DNA of 51,837 nucleotides from Methylophaga sp. (GCA_002696735.1 NZSL01000012.1:259042-310878), one strand, 5' to 3'; positions 39,010 through 48,379 are shown, counted from the stretch's first letter. Program-made: numbers and translations. The notes: generated by a model from the letters alone, not told the origin.

Positions 39010-41367
39010 TTACTGTTTAGCTAACGCCTGCCAGGTACTGACCACCGTATCCGGATTTAGTGAAATACTGCTGATTCCACGTTCAAGCAGCCATGCTGCT
39101 AAATCAGGATGATCCGAAGGTCCTTGTCCACAGATACCGACGTATTTATCTGCTTTGTGACAGGCATTAATCGCCATCTCCAGCATCGCCAATACCGCTG
39201 GATCACGTTCATCAAATGCTGCGGCAATTTGTGCAGAATCCCGGTCGAGCCCCAATGTCAGCTGAGTCATATCGTTAGACCCGATTGAAAAGCCATCAAA
39301 GAATTCCAGAAATTGATCTGCCAGTACTGCATTGGAAGGTAATTCACACATCATGATCAACCGCAGGCCATTTTTACCGCGTTCCAGACCATTCTTTTTC
39401 AAAATTTTGATGACGGCTTCAGCTTCACTCAACGTCCGTACAAAAGGAATCATGACTTCAACATTGGTTAAACCCATGACATCACGGACACGCTTGATCG
39501 CTTCACATTCCAATTCAAAGCAGGCCTCGAATTCCGGAGAGCTGTAGCGTGCTGCACCACGGAAACCAATCATGGGATTTTCTTCGTGTGGTTCAAATTC
39601 AGCGCCACCAACGAGGTTGCCATATTCATTCGATTTAAAATCGGACATACGCACAATCACTTTGGATGGATAAAATGCCGCAGCAATAGTCGAAACACCT
39701 TCCGTAATACGGCTGATATAAAACTCAACCGGGTCGCCATAAGCAGTAGTTTTTTCGCGGATAACCTGTTGTACTTCCGCATCCATTTTATCGGCGGCCA
39801 TCAATGCTTTCGGATGAATACCGATCATATTATTTATAATGAATTCCAGCCGAGCCAGACCAACACCGTCATTAGGGAGTTGTGAAAAGCTGAATGCACG
39901 GTCAGGATTCCCCACATTCATCATAATTTTGACGGGTAACTCAGGCATTTGGTCCAAAGACTGAACCCGATGTTCAAACTCAAGCAGTCCCTGATAAATA
40001 TAACCTTCATCGCCTTCGGCACAGGAAACTGTGGCTGAAATGCCTTCAGCAACTTTTTCAGTAGCATCGCCACAGCCTACTACAGCCGGGATACCTAATT
40101 CACGTGCAATGATAGCGGCATGACAGGTGCGACCACCACGATTAGTAATAATCGCCGCCGCTTTTTTCATGATCGGTTCCCAATCAGGATCCGTCATATC
40201 TGTTAGTAATACATCGCCCGCTTCAAATTGATCCATCTGATCGAGGCTGCTCAGAATCCGAACCCGACCACTGCCAATTTTCCTACCAATGGCGCGACCA
40301 CGGGCCAACAATTCACCTTTATCTTTTAAAATGAATTGCTCAGTAACATTTACACTGCGGCTTTCAACCGTTTCCGGGCGAGCCTGAACAATGTAAATCT
40401 GGCCATCGTTACCATCTTTTGCCCATTCGATATCCATTGGTCTTTGGTAATGCTTTTCAATAATCATCGCCATGCGGGCCAATGATTCAATTTCTTCATC
40501 ATTCAGACAAAAATGCAATCGTTCTTCGGGATCGACATCAACGGTTTTAACCGGTGATTTTGCATCACCTGAGTAAACCATTTTAAGCGCTTTCTGGCCC
40601 AGAGTTCTGCGTAATACCGCAGGACGATCAGCAGTTAATGTGGTTTTATGCACGTAAAACTCATCTGGATTAACCGCGCCTTGTACCACCATCTCGCCAA
40701 GACCGTAACTGCCAGTGATAAAGACCACATCACGAAAACCGCTTTCAGTATCCAGGGTAAAAGCCACACCGGCAGAAGCAATGTCAGAGCGCACCATCTT
40801 CTGGATACCGGCAGACAAAGCCACTTCGCTGTGTTCAAATCCTTGGTGATCGCGATAGGCAATCGCTCGATCGTTAAACAGTGATGCAAAGACTTCTCTG
40901 ATAGCAAACTTGATATGGTCTAAACCGGAAACATTCAGAAAGGTTTCCTGTTGTCCGGCAAACGATGCATCGGGTAAGTCTTCTGCGGTGGCAGATGAAC
41001 GTACCGCCCAGCTGGTAGAAGTACCGTATTCTTCTACTAGCTTTTCATAAGCTTCATCAATTGCGGCTTCCATTTTTTCCGGATAAGGAATGGTCATGAT
41101 CCATTCACGGATGGTTTTACCCGCTTTCTGAAGTGCAACGACATCGTCAACATTCAGTTCACGTAATAATTCGTTTATCTGGTCTTGTAGTCCGTCATGC
41201 TTTAAAAACTCTCTGTAAGCATCTGCCGTAGTCGCAAAACCGCTTGGAACAGCTACACCCAACGGTGCTAAATTCTGCAACATTTCACCTAAAGAAGCAT
41301 TTTTCCCACCAACTCTGCCGACATCATTCATGCACAACTTATCAAGTGGAATTACATATTCGGTCAT
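39010..41367 (-). CDS. ppsA: Phosphoenolpyruvate synthase
   Basis: A 785-residue enzyme: pyruvate + ATP + H2O -> PEP + AMP + Pi, the entry to gluconeogenesis. The N-terminal ATP-grasp region has [11 protein letters not shown] and [18 protein letters not shown]. The swivelling domain has phosphohistidine in [19 protein letters not shown]. The C-terminal PEP-binding barrel has [10 protein letters not shown] and [17 protein letters not shown]. Full length. It lies 5 bases downstream of ppsR on the same strand, so kinase/phosphorylase control and enzyme are probably co-expressed. Confidence 0.97.
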   Translation of the reverse strand: MTEYVIPLDKLCMNDVGRVGGKNASLGEMLQNLAPLGVAVPSGFATTADAYREFLKHDGLQDQINELLRELNVDDVVALQKAGKTIREWIMTIPYPEKMEAAIDEAYEKLVEEYGTSTSWAVRSSATAEDLPDASFAGQQETFLNVSGLDHIKFAIREVFASLFNDRAIAYRDHQGFEHSEVALSAGIQKMVRSDIASAGVAFTLDTESGFRDVVFITGSYGLGEMVVQGAVNPDEFYVHKTTLTADRPAVLRRTLGQKALKMVYSGDAKSPVKTVDVDPEERLHFCLNDEEIESLARMAMIIEKHYQRPMDIEWAKDGNDGQIYIVQARPETVESRSVNVTEQFILKDKGELLARGRAIGRKIGSGRVRILSSLDQMDQFEAGDVLLTDMTDPDWEPIMKKAAAIITNRGGRTCHAAIIARELGIPAVVGCGDATEKVAEGISATVSCAEGDEGYIYQGLLEFEHRVQSLDQMPELPVKIMMNVGNPDRAFSFSQLPNDGVGLARLEFIINNMIGIHPKALMAADKMDAEVQQVIREKTTAYGDPVEFYISRITEGVSTIAAAFYPSKVIVRMSDFKSNEYGNLVGGAEFEPHEENPMIGFRGAARYSSPEFEACFELECEAIKRVRDVMGLTNVEVMIPFVRTLSEAEAVIKILKKNGLERGKNGLRLIMMCELPSNAVLADQFLEFFDGFSIGSNDMTQLTLGLDRDSAQIAAAFDERDPAVLAMLEMAINACHKADKYVGICGQGPSDHPDLAAWLLERGISSISLNPDTVVSTWQALAKQ

Positions 41368-41372
41368 GACTA

Positions 41373-42263
41373 CTACCTTAAATTTTTAGTTTTATTAAAT
41401 GTAATGGTTGATTCGCGGATGCGCTCACGCGCGAGGCCCATAGAGCGAACAACACGGCTGGATATTTCCTCAATAGAAGTATTTGTAGTATCAAATACCG
41501 GAATATTCACTTTCTCAAACATAATCATCGCTTTGTCTAATTCTGCCTGACAGATTTCCAAAGAGGAATAATTACTATCAGGGCGGCGTTGTCGGCGAAT
41601 TCGACTCAGCGGCACCGGTTTAATAGTTAAGCCGGCAAGTTTATGTTGATGAATTTTAAGATACTCAGGTAGTTCTTCTGCTTCCAAATCTTCAACGGTT
41701 AACGGATAGTTAGCCACTTTGAGGGAGAAGTTCATTGCTAAATACAAACTGGTGGGTGTTTTACCACATCGTGAAACACCGACTAAAATGATATCAGATT
41801 CTTCATACTGATCGGGACGAATACCATCATCATGCGTCAGCGCATAATCTATGGCATCCAGACGTTTCTGATAAGTGGTATCGCTAATTGAAATTCGCGA
41901 TACACCGAGTTTCTGTGATGATTCAATATTCAGAAATTTTTCCATCGAACCGATGAACTGATGAAATAAACTGATTACAAATCCATCACAGTCTTCGATA
42001 ATCTCTTGGGCTTCGTTATTCACTAAGGTGCTGAAAACCAGTGGGGGCAAATGCGATTCGGCACAAAGCGCATTAATTTGCTCGCGTGCTTCCTCAGCTT
42101 TTTCTTTAGTGTCGACAAAAGCCAGAGTAATTGTTTCGAATTCAATATCAGGAAATTGCGCCAATAGACATTTTCCGTAAGATTCTGCGGTCAAACCGGT
42201 CCGATCTGATACAAAAAATACGTTTCTGATTTGTTGAGTATTATTTTCGGTTACATCGTTCAT
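41373..42263 (-). CDS. ppsR: PEP synthase regulatory protein (DUF299 kinase / pyrophosphorylase)
   Basis: A 296-residue bifunctional ADP-dependent kinase and Pi-dependent pyrophosphorylase that switches PpsA off and on by Thr phosphorylation. Signatures: [23 protein letters not shown] at the start, DYALTHDDG, and the P-loop-like [19 protein letters not shown] chose ATG 42263 (MNDVTENN). The frame extends to a TTG at 42332 but family length favours the shorter form. In E. coli the gene is divergent from ppsA. Here it is the upstream gene of a tandem ppsR-ppsA operon. Confidence 0.92.
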   Translation of the reverse strand: MNDVTENNTQQIRNVFFVSDRTGLTAESYGKCLLAQFPDIEFETITLAFVDTKEKAEEAREQINALCAESHLPPLVFSTLVNNEAQEIIEDCDGFVISLFHQFIGSMEKFLNIESSQKLGVSRISISDTTYQKRLDAIDYALTHDDGIRPDQYEESDIILVGVSRCGKTPTSLYLAMNFSLKVANYPLTVEDLEAEELPEYLKIHQHKLAGLTIKPVPLSRIRRQRRPDSNYSSLEICQAELDKAMIMFEKVNIPVFDTTNTSIEEISSRVVRSMGLARERIRESTITFNKTKNLR

Positions 42264-42896
42264 TAGATAATGATGTGCTGAAATGGCTGTATTGATCAAC
42301 AAAAAGTTTGTTGCAGGAAGAGATAAGCTCAAATATCAATTTCGCTCAATTGATGGTAACGCTTTGTATGGTAATTTATCAGCCGGTATCGCCGTTCATC
42401 CTGCACCGATAGAACACTAAAAATTCAACTCTGTAGTATTGCACTTAGAAAGCTGATTTAGCGACGTTCAGAAAGCTAAATAAAGTTATCTGGTACTTTC
42501 AAAACTGGCGTATTAGAGCCTATTAAAGGACGTTGGCAGGGTTACACCAAATTTGTTCATTTGACAATGGAGGCATAATAAGGTGTTTTATTTAATGCAT
42601 AAAAAATGCTTCAGCATTTAATGGAATATGCCGAATAATAACTAAGTTTTAACAAACTGGATATTGATTGTTTTAGCTTGAAACGGACATCCAATATTCC
42701 ATCAGACACCAAAACGTAAACTGAAACGTATTCAGTATTTTGATACCCGGCCCTACATAAAGATGTGACCCCGAAACAATCTTTCAGCCAGCAATCCGAT
42801 AAAGCAAATTAAGTTTTATTATCAGATACTAAACTGTAACCGGAATTATTACCTCTAAAGACTCCAGCTCTTTAATGTATAAACAGAGTGGTCTAT
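42264..42896. other. 633-base stretch without a supported gene
   Basis: I see no ORF with a ribosome site. There are loose repeats: ATCAGACACCAAAACGTAAA near 42701 against a similar ATCAGATACTAAACTGTAAC near 42824. There is also a small palindrome AAATGCT-TC-AGCATTT near 42606. A 29-codon open stretch ending at 42420 has no start or known family. The region upstream of ppsR must hold its promoter. Confidence 0.5.
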
Positions 42897-43001
42897 TCAG
42901 GACATGAATAAACCAAATGCTACCAGGCCAATACAGACCACTGAAATAAATACAATAAACTCAATGAAGTGCTCCATCAGCCATTCTTCTAACTTGTGCA
43001 T
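42897..43001 (-). CDS. 34-residue single-pass membrane miniprotein behind an FNR-type promoter
   Basis: The translation begins MHKLEEWLMEHFIEFIVFIS and ends in GLVAFGLFMS. A short amphipathic head precedes one membrane helix (residues 12-33). AAGGAGG lies 7 bases before the ATG, one of the best ribosome sites in the window, which strongly supports a real gene. It is paralogous to the 36-residue protein at 43133-43243: both have M-x-K, an acidic E/D-E-W/F-LM stretch and an identical GLVA followed by G-x-F. The promoter upstream carries a perfect FNR/Anr site, so expression should respond to low oxygen. I do not recognise a family. A small subunit or regulator of a membrane oxidase or reductase is one possibility. 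Confidence 0.78.
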   Translation of the reverse strand: MHKLEEWLMEHFIEFIVFISVVCIGLVAFGLFMS

Positions 43002-43048
43002 GATAATCCTCCTTAACAACGTTGCTTAATAACAAGTTTTCGTTGTTG

Positions 43049-43090
43049 ATTATCGTGCTGGCTGGGCTAGAAGACATTGATCTGGATCAA
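43049..43090 (-). promoter_or_regulatory. FNR/Anr-type class II promoter of the 34-residue miniprotein
   Basis: TTGATCTGGATCAA (43077-43090) is a perfect TTGAT-N4-ATCAA site. On the minus strand, exactly 22 bases separate its end from GATAAT (43054-43049). This puts the site at about -41.5 from the predicted start near 43042, the class II activation geometry. The gene's ATG is about 48 bases downstream of the -10 box. Confidence 0.82.
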
Positions 43091-43132
43091 ATCAAACCAG
43101 TGTTGTTTTTTTTCACTAAAAAGCAGTTGTAA

Positions 43133-43243
43133 CTATTTAGACAAAAACCACCCGATAGCCACTAACCCCAACCAGAAAGCGGTGAAGAGTAAGATGATAT
43201 GTGGAAATTTTTGCATCAAAAATTCATCAATTTTTTTGAACAT
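43133..43243 (-). CDS. 36-residue single-pass membrane miniprotein, paralog of 42897-43001
   Basis: The translation begins MFKKIDEFLMQKFPHIILLF and ends in WLGLVAIGWFLSK. One membrane helix (about residues 14-34) follows an amphipathic, Lys-rich head. ACGAGG lies 6 bases before the ATG. The match to the 34-residue neighbour runs the full length: the LM at residues 9-10 is in the same register, GLVA-x-G-x-F is shared, and Ser is near the end in both. Its promoter has an extended -10 box rather than an FNR site, so the pair may be made under different conditions. No family recognised. Confidence 0.75.
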   Translation of the reverse strand: MFKKIDEFLMQKFPHIILLFTAFWLGLVAIGWFLSK

Positions 43244-43296
43244 GATTACCTCGTAGCAATTCATTTTTAACTGGAAACGATATCATTTGCGCGGAG

Positions 43297-43305
43297 ATTA
43301 TACCA
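43297..43305 (-). promoter_or_regulatory. Extended -10 promoter of the 36-residue miniprotein
   Basis: On the minus strand TGG is followed directly by a perfect TATAAT (43302-43297), 53 bases before the ATG at 43243. Confidence 0.6.
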
Positions 43306-43374
43306 GTTCAAATAAACTGTTTTTCTACGTTTTCAATGATATGGCGACTACGCACGATAAATGACAGATTTTGC

Positions 43375-43403
43375 TTGTATTTAAGAAGAAGATTCTCTAT
43401 ATT
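43375..43403 (+). promoter_or_regulatory. lexA promoter
   Basis: TTGTAT (43375-43380), 17 bases, TATATT (43398-43403). The spacer and start region hold an AGAAGA ... TCTTCT imperfect inverted repeat, a possible operator. I see no CTG-N10-CAG SOS box in the lexA/miniprotein gap. Confidence 0.5.
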
Positions 43404-43441
43404 TTCTCTTCTCGGTATGTTCTCTCGCTAGGGGAAAATTT

Positions 43442-44044
43442 ATGTTAACTAAAAGACAGCAAGATACGCTCAACTTTATTCGCCATTACATTGAAGAAAA
43501 TGATGAAGCACCTTTGGTTACCGAAATTGCCGAAGGGTTAGGAATCAAATCACAAGGCACCACGCACAGATACATTCAGGCGTTGATTGACGGGGGATAT
43601 CTGGAGCGATTATCGGGAAGAACTCGGGGCTTACAGTTAACTGAGCAGGAGGGGGCCGATCAATCGCTTATTCTCCCCATGATGGGAAAAATTGCAGCAG
43701 GCAGATTGATAGAGGCCGTAGCCGACGAATCAGAAATTGATCTTGGCATCATGTTTAAAGGCAAGGGTAGATATGTCCTGAAAATCAGCGGTGAATCGAT
43801 GATTGGCAAAGGTATTATGCCGGGCGATTATGTGGTGATTGAATCAACCCGGCAGGCCAGACATGGAGACATGATTGTGGCTTTAGTCGATGGTTTTGAT
43901 GCGACCCTGAAAACCATGCTGGTCAACCAGGATGGAACGATTACCTTAATGCCAGCGAATGACGAATTTGAGCCTGTTACGATCGATGCAAAGCGACTCA
44001 GCATCCAGGGCGTTGTGGTAGGTCAGTTACGCACCTATCCCTGA
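43442..44044 (+). CDS. lexA: LexA-type self-cleaving repressor
   Basis: A 200-residue SOS-type repressor. The N-terminal winged helix spans about residues 1-65. Auto-cleavage site Ala86-Gly87 is in GKIAAGRL. The catalytic dyad is Ser119 (SGESMIGKGIMPGD) and Lys157 (FDATLKTML). C-terminal dimer segment IQGVVVGQLRTYP. The recognition helix reads KSQGTTHRYIQAL where E. coli LexA has RSPNAAEEHLKAL, so the operator probably differs from the enterobacterial CTG-N10-CAG. Such divergent forms include LexA2 proteins controlling imuAB-dnaE2 cassettes elsewhere, but none is adjacent here. GGGGAAAA precedes the ATG. Confidence 0.9.
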   Translation: MLTKRQQDTLNFIRHYIEENDEAPLVTEIAEGLGIKSQGTTHRYIQALIDGGYLERLSGRTRGLQLTEQEGADQSLILPMMGKIAAGRLIEAVADESEIDLGIMFKGKGRYVLKISGESMIGKGIMPGDYVVIESTRQARHGDMIVALVDGFDATLKTMLVNQDGTITLMPANDEFEPVTIDAKRLSIQGVVVGQLRTYP

Positions 44045-44073
44045 ATACTGATGAAAGTTGCCAAAAACTGAAC

Positions 44074-44454
44074 TAGGGCTTGTTGATCTTTCATATCCAC
44101 CACTGCTGGCGGCTATTTTTGTGTCCGACAAGGCGGAAAGCACGCAGTGTAGCCATCCTACATAAGTGATTGACAACGTAGGCGGCCGCAAAAATAGTCC
44201 CAGCCCTTCGGGTTGTGACTTAAAAGCGCCACTCTGCGTGGCCTACAAGGATGTAGGTCAGGGGCGTGAGCAGGATGCGGAAGTTTTGCTCGTCGCTTAT
44301 TTAGAACAACTACAAAAACGTCAGGAACGTTTTTGAGCGCAAGCCTCTTCGGGGTGAGATACATGGATGTATCTCACAAAAGGCGCTCCTTGTGCCTTGA
44401 TTGACGCTTTTTCAGCTCACAACAGAGGCGGAGATGAAAGATCAACAAGCCCTG
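44074..44454 (+). repeat. Interspersed inverted-terminus repeat, copy 4 (about 380 bp, most complete)
   Basis: The left end AGGGCTTGTTGATCTTTCAT and the right end ATGAAAGATCAACAAGCCCT are exact complements. The terminal repeat extends to at least 24 bases with one mismatch. Flanking TA is present on the left (TG on the right). Internal palindromes include CCTACAAGGATGTAGG and GAGATACATGGATGTATCTC. It lies between lexA and galU, in the orientation opposite to copy 5 at the other end of the osmolyte operon. Confidence 0.9.
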
Positions 44455-44478
44455 GGCCGCTGGCTAAAAACAGCGGCC
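44455..44478 (-). terminator. Hairpin after galU, possible terminator of the osmolyte operon
   Basis: An 8-bp perfect stem GGCCGCTG / CAGCGGCC with an 8-base loop lies 16 bases beyond the galU stop. No T tract follows on the minus strand, so termination may rely on the adjacent structured repeat or on Rho. Confidence 0.45.
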
Positions 44479-44493
44479 TAGTTTACTAATTAA

Positions 44494-45342
44494 TTACGAA
44501 CCATACTGCTTATTAAAGTAATAATTGGTAGCTTCAACATAACCGGCGATGCTGCCGCAATCAAAACGGTGTCCTTTAAATTTAACTGCCAGGACCGGTT
44601 TATCCTGCGCCATGGCCCGAATAGCATCGGTTATTTGCACTTCACCGTTAGCACCTGGGGGCGTTTTACGTAAATAATCGAAAATATCTGGAGTCAGAAC
44701 ATAACGGCCGATAATCGCCAGATTACTGGGCGCATCTTCAGGTTTTGGTTTTTCTACCATATCGGTAATGCGATATACATCCGGTTCAATTTCATCGCCT
44801 GAAATCACACCGTAGCTACCTGTTGCCTCGGCCGGAACTTCTTCAATTGCCACAATGGAACACTGGTGTTTCTGAAACAGATCAACCAGTTGGCCCAATG
44901 CCCGTTTGCCACCTGATTCTGGTGTTGCACATAGGTCATCTGCCAACAAGACTGCGAAAGCTTCATTACCGATAATTGGTTCACCGGTCAAAATGGCATG
45001 GCCCAACCCCAACATCGCGCGTTGACGCATAAAAATAAAATCACAGGAATCCATCACATTACGAATGTCATCCAGATGTGATTCTTTACTGGTTCCCTGA
45101 ATCTGATGTTCAAGTTCAAAGCTGGTATCAAAGTGATCTGCAATAGCTCTTTTACCTCGCCCAGTAATAAATCCCATACTGCGCAGGCCAGCCTCCATCG
45201 CTTCTTCAACACCATATTGAATTAATGGTTTATCAACTATGGGCAGCATTTCTTTAGGCATTGCCTTGGTTGCAGGCAAAAAACGTGTCCCATATCCGGC
45301 GACGGGAAACAGACATTTACGGATAGAAACGTTTGCTGTCAT
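44494..45342 (-). CDS. galU: UTP-glucose-1-phosphate uridylyltransferase
   Basis: A 282-residue nucleotidyltransferase making UDP-glucose from glucose-1-phosphate and UTP. The N-terminal activation loop FPVAGYGTRFLPATKAMPKE and the substrate region PLIQYGVEEAMEAG are present, with VLLADDLC as the metal-binding loop and GEVQITDAI. Full length. AAGGAT precedes the ATG. Last gene of the minus-strand operon kinase/phosphatase-gpgS-GH13-galU, where it turns glucose-1-phosphate released by the phosphorylase back into the sugar donor for GpgS. Confidence 0.95.
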   Translation of the reverse strand: MTANVSIRKCLFPVAGYGTRFLPATKAMPKEMLPIVDKPLIQYGVEEAMEAGLRSMGFITGRGKRAIADHFDTSFELEHQIQGTSKESHLDDIRNVMDSCDFIFMRQRAMLGLGHAILTGEPIIGNEAFAVLLADDLCATPESGGKRALGQLVDLFQKHQCSIVAIEEVPAEATGSYGVISGDEIEPDVYRITDMVEKPKPEDAPSNLAIIGRYVLTPDIFDYLRKTPPGANGEVQITDAIRAMAQDKPVLAVKFKGHRFDCGSIAGYVEATNYYFNKQYGS

Positions 45343-45378
45343 GAATAATAATCCTTATGTTTTATTAGGTGGCATAAA

Positions 45379-47136
45379 TCAGCGATTACTCAACCATACG
45401 CACTGATAAGGCGTTAGCTGAATTTCACTTTGCCAGGAGTCAGTTGCACGACCACTGATGAGATCATGCCATTCATCTGTCGCAACCAGATTGAGATCGG
45501 CAACGCGTAATGTTTGTGGCTGATCACTGATATTAAATATACAGAAGATGCTTTGATGACGATCAATACTTTGTCGCCAGAAGCCAAATAATGTATCACC
45601 GAGTTGCAAGGTAAATTGCGTTGCATTGGGATGAAAAGCTGGCTGCTCCATACGCAGCTTAATCAGTTCGGTCATTTTATGATAAATCTGATAATGGTTA
45701 TTGGCGGTATGCGTTAATGCTGCACGAATGGCCGCATCATCCCATTGATGACGGTTAATGGCGCGGTTATGTTGATGTTGTTCAAGTCGTTTGTAGTCGT
45801 TTCCTGTGGCTAGCAGGCTATGAATATAGATTCCGGGAATACCTTCCAGAGCGAGCATAATCGCATGGGCACAGATAAACCGTTCTTGTTGCCATTTATC
45901 AGGACCTTTAACGGTTCCTTGTAGTGCATCAAATAGCGCAATATTTATTTCATAAGGTTTCTTGATATTGTTTTCAGCCGCGCGCCAGGAGATTTCCCCC
46001 CCGAACCCCTGCATAGTGGAAATCAATGAGGCTATTTCACTATCGGTCAATAAACCCTCGGCGGGTCTTAAACCAATGCCATCATGTGATGCAATAAAGT
46101 TAAAATAGGCTGTGCCGTTTTGAGCCGGCGGCATACTCATTAACCATTGACGTAAATAACTGCAATTTCCGGTTAAAAGTGTATTCAATAAAAGCGGTGG
46201 TAACGAAAAGTTATAAATCCAGTGTGCTTCATTGGCATTACCGAAATAACTGAGGTTTTCCCGATTTGGGATATTGGTTTCCGTGATAATGACGGCATCA
46301 CTTTTAGCCTGTTCGATCAGTAAACGTAATAGCCTGACCAATTCATGTGTCTGGGGCAAATTAAGACAATTGGTCCCAGCCTGTTTCCATAAAAAAGCCA
46401 CAGCATCCAGACGAAACAGACAGATCCCCTGATCCAGATAAAACCGAATAATCTTTACAAAGGTTTTGAGTACCTCGGTGTTACGAAAATCAAAATCCAC
46501 TTGCTCATGACTGAAAGTGCACCAGACATTTTTAATCCCGTCTGCAGTCTCAGTCTCTCTCAACAACGGCGAGGTACGTGGACGAACCACTGAAGAAATA
46601 GGGGTATCAGACTCACAGGTATAAAAATAATCATGGCCCTCACCATGCCCGGCAATAAAGTTCTTAAACCACTGACTGCTGCTTGAACCATGATTAATGA
46701 CCAGATCCGCCATCAATCGATAATCTTTGGCGATAGCCTTGATATCTTCCCAGTCACCCAACTCGGGATTTACCTGGAAAAAATCCTTAACTGCAAAACC
46801 ATCGTCACTGCAAAAAGGAAAAAACGGCAGGATATGCACACTATTAATGTAGCCAGCAAAATAATCATCCAGAAACCGCTTGAGTGTCTGCAAGGGCGGT
46901 TCATCATTCTTCAATATGCTATTACCATAGGTAATCATAGTGATATCAGAGGCATGCCATTTATTCTGATGCGGTTGTGGCGCTGGTGCATCTGGATTTA
47001 CCCGCATAGTAGCCAGTAATTCATGTGCTAAAGAGGCTAGTACTTTGGGTTCAATAAAATCGCCATACACCTTGTTCAGGTGATAAAGCACATTTTGGAA
47101 AACTGCCGGGCGTTCAGATGTTTGTGTCATAACCAT
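45379..47136 (-). CDS. ggaP: GH13 sucrose-phosphorylase-like enzyme, probably glucosylglycerate phosphorylase
   Basis: A 585-residue glycoside hydrolase of the sucrose-phosphorylase subfamily (GH13_18). Barrel signatures: INSVHILPFFPFCSDDGFAV, ADLVINHGSSSS, nucleophile Asp in FRLDAVAFLW, acid/base Glu in VIITETNIPN, and SHDGIG. Relatives such as E. coli YcjM phosphorolyse glucosylglycerate to alpha-glucose-1-phosphate and D-glycerate. Position between gpgS and galU points to this substrate rather than sucrose. It begins 2 bases after the gpgS stop. ATG 47130 is an alternative start. Sucrose or glucosylglycerol remain possible substrates. Confidence 0.85.
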   Translation of the reverse strand: MVMTQTSERPAVFQNVLYHLNKVYGDFIEPKVLASLAHELLATMRVNPDAPAPQPHQNKWHASDITMITYGNSILKNDEPPLQTLKRFLDDYFAGYINSVHILPFFPFCSDDGFAVKDFFQVNPELGDWEDIKAIAKDYRLMADLVINHGSSSSQWFKNFIAGHGEGHDYFYTCESDTPISSVVRPRTSPLLRETETADGIKNVWCTFSHEQVDFDFRNTEVLKTFVKIIRFYLDQGICLFRLDAVAFLWKQAGTNCLNLPQTHELVRLLRLLIEQAKSDAVIITETNIPNRENLSYFGNANEAHWIYNFSLPPLLLNTLLTGNCSYLRQWLMSMPPAQNGTAYFNFIASHDGIGLRPAEGLLTDSEIASLISTMQGFGGEISWRAAENNIKKPYEINIALFDALQGTVKGPDKWQQERFICAHAIMLALEGIPGIYIHSLLATGNDYKRLEQHQHNRAINRHQWDDAAIRAALTHTANNHYQIYHKMTELIKLRMEQPAFHPNATQFTLQLGDTLFGFWRQSIDRHQSIFCIFNISDQPQTLRVADLNLVATDEWHDLISGRATDSWQSEIQLTPYQCVWLSNR

Positions 47137-47138
47137 TC

Positions 47139-48362
47139 TTATGCAGAAAATTCCTGATAGTCTTCTTCAACGGCTTGATAAATTCGCTCGAAGATATCCG
47201 GTAAGGCACTTTGCACACGATTCCAGCTAGGAATAAATGGCGTCTCCATCGGGTTGTCCAGAAAAGCCTGACCAGCATCCATGATGTTACGGGCAAACAT
47301 TTCCACAGAGGCTTCTTCCTGATGAATATCAAATTGCAAACCGTTCATCACCGCATCATTTCGATAGGTTTCCACGAAATCCAGAGCAATCCGATAATAG
47401 GTCGCTTTAATACTGCGGAAATGCTCGGGACTGAATACGGTGCCTTTGGTCGCGAGTTTTCGAAATAATGCCTTGGAAATATCTATCGACATTTTCGACA
47501 AACCGCTGTGTTGATCATCGGATGAGAGATCCTGATGTTTGTGATCGTAAATATCAGCAATATCCACCTGACATAGACGGTTGTTCGCATAATTACGGTG
47601 CATTTCTGATAGCACGCCAATTTCCAGACCCCAGTCGCTGGGAATACGAATATCGTTTAATACATCACGGCGAAACGAAAACTCACCGGCCAATGAATAG
47701 CGAAAACTGTCCATGTAATCCAGATAATCACTTGGTCCCATGACCGATTTGAGAGCACGTAACAGGGGGGTAATTAATAGACGATTCACCCGGCCATTCA
47801 TTTTCCCGCCGGCGACCCGCGCATAATAACCTTTACAGAACTCATAATTAAACATGGGATTGGCAACAGGATAAATCAGTCGAGCCAACAGTTCGGTACT
47901 GTAGGTGGTAATGTCGCAATCATGCAGGGCAATTGATTCTGCTTTTCCAGAAGCTAAAATATAACCCATGCAATACCAGACATTACGCCCCTTACCGGCC
48001 TGATGAGGGGCAAGATTCAGGGCCTGTAACTCTGCATCAATAGCACTTAACCGTGGTCCATCGTGCCACATGATTCGATGATGTTGTGGGAGATCCGCGA
48101 AAAAGCTCAACGCATGTTTATACTCATCAGCACTGGCTCTATCCAGTCCAATCACAATTTCTGATAAATATGGCACTGTTTTCAATTGTTGAACAATTGC
48201 TGGAAGCGCCTCTCCCTGCAGTTCTGAAAATAATGAGGGTAGCAATAATCCCATTGGACGCTGTTGACTGAAATGTACAAGATCCTGCTCTAAATCAGCC
48301 AGATGACGATGCGTAAGATTATGTAATGTTGTGATAATACCGTTCTGATGAAAATCTGCCAT
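47139..48362 (-). CDS. gpgS: Glucosyl-3-phosphoglycerate synthase (GT81)
   Basis: A 407-residue GT-A glycosyltransferase that joins NDP-glucose and 3-phosphoglycerate. Seen: EIVIGLDR, GKGRNVWYCMGYILASG, the metal-binding LHDCDITTY, VNRLLITPLLRAL, and SLAGEFSFRRDVLNDIRIP followed by WGLEIGVLSEMHRN, which parallels the SGEY...GVEIGLL region of mycobacterial GpgS. AGAGG precedes the ATG. It lies 17 bases after the kinase-phosphatase gene, whose C-terminal domain should remove the phosphate from its product. Confidence 0.92.
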   Translation of the reverse strand: MADFHQNGIITTLHNLTHRHLADLEQDLVHFSQQRPMGLLLPSLFSELQGEALPAIVQQLKTVPYLSEIVIGLDRASADEYKHALSFFADLPQHHRIMWHDGPRLSAIDAELQALNLAPHQAGKGRNVWYCMGYILASGKAESIALHDCDITTYSTELLARLIYPVANPMFNYEFCKGYYARVAGGKMNGRVNRLLITPLLRALKSVMGPSDYLDYMDSFRYSLAGEFSFRRDVLNDIRIPSDWGLEIGVLSEMHRNYANNRLCQVDIADIYDHKHQDLSSDDQHSGLSKMSIDISKALFRKLATKGTVFSPEHFRSIKATYYRIALDFVETYRNDAVMNGLQFDIHQEEASVEMFARNIMDAGQAFLDNPMETPFIPSWNRVQSALPDIFERIYQAVEEDYQEFSA

Positions 48363-48379
48363 GTGAGCCTCTTGTGATT

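Noticed and set aside
42340-42420. Open stretch that could be a decayed gene fragment
   Set aside because: Only about 29 codons, no start with a ribosome site and no recognisable family.
43244-43441. Classical SOS box in front of lexA
   Set aside because: No CTG-N10-CAG pair is present. The nearest arrangement is CAG...CTG, which is the wrong polarity.
44158-44364. 68-codon minus-strand ORF
   Set aside because: Lies wholly inside repeat copy 4 and is not shared in frame with the other copies.
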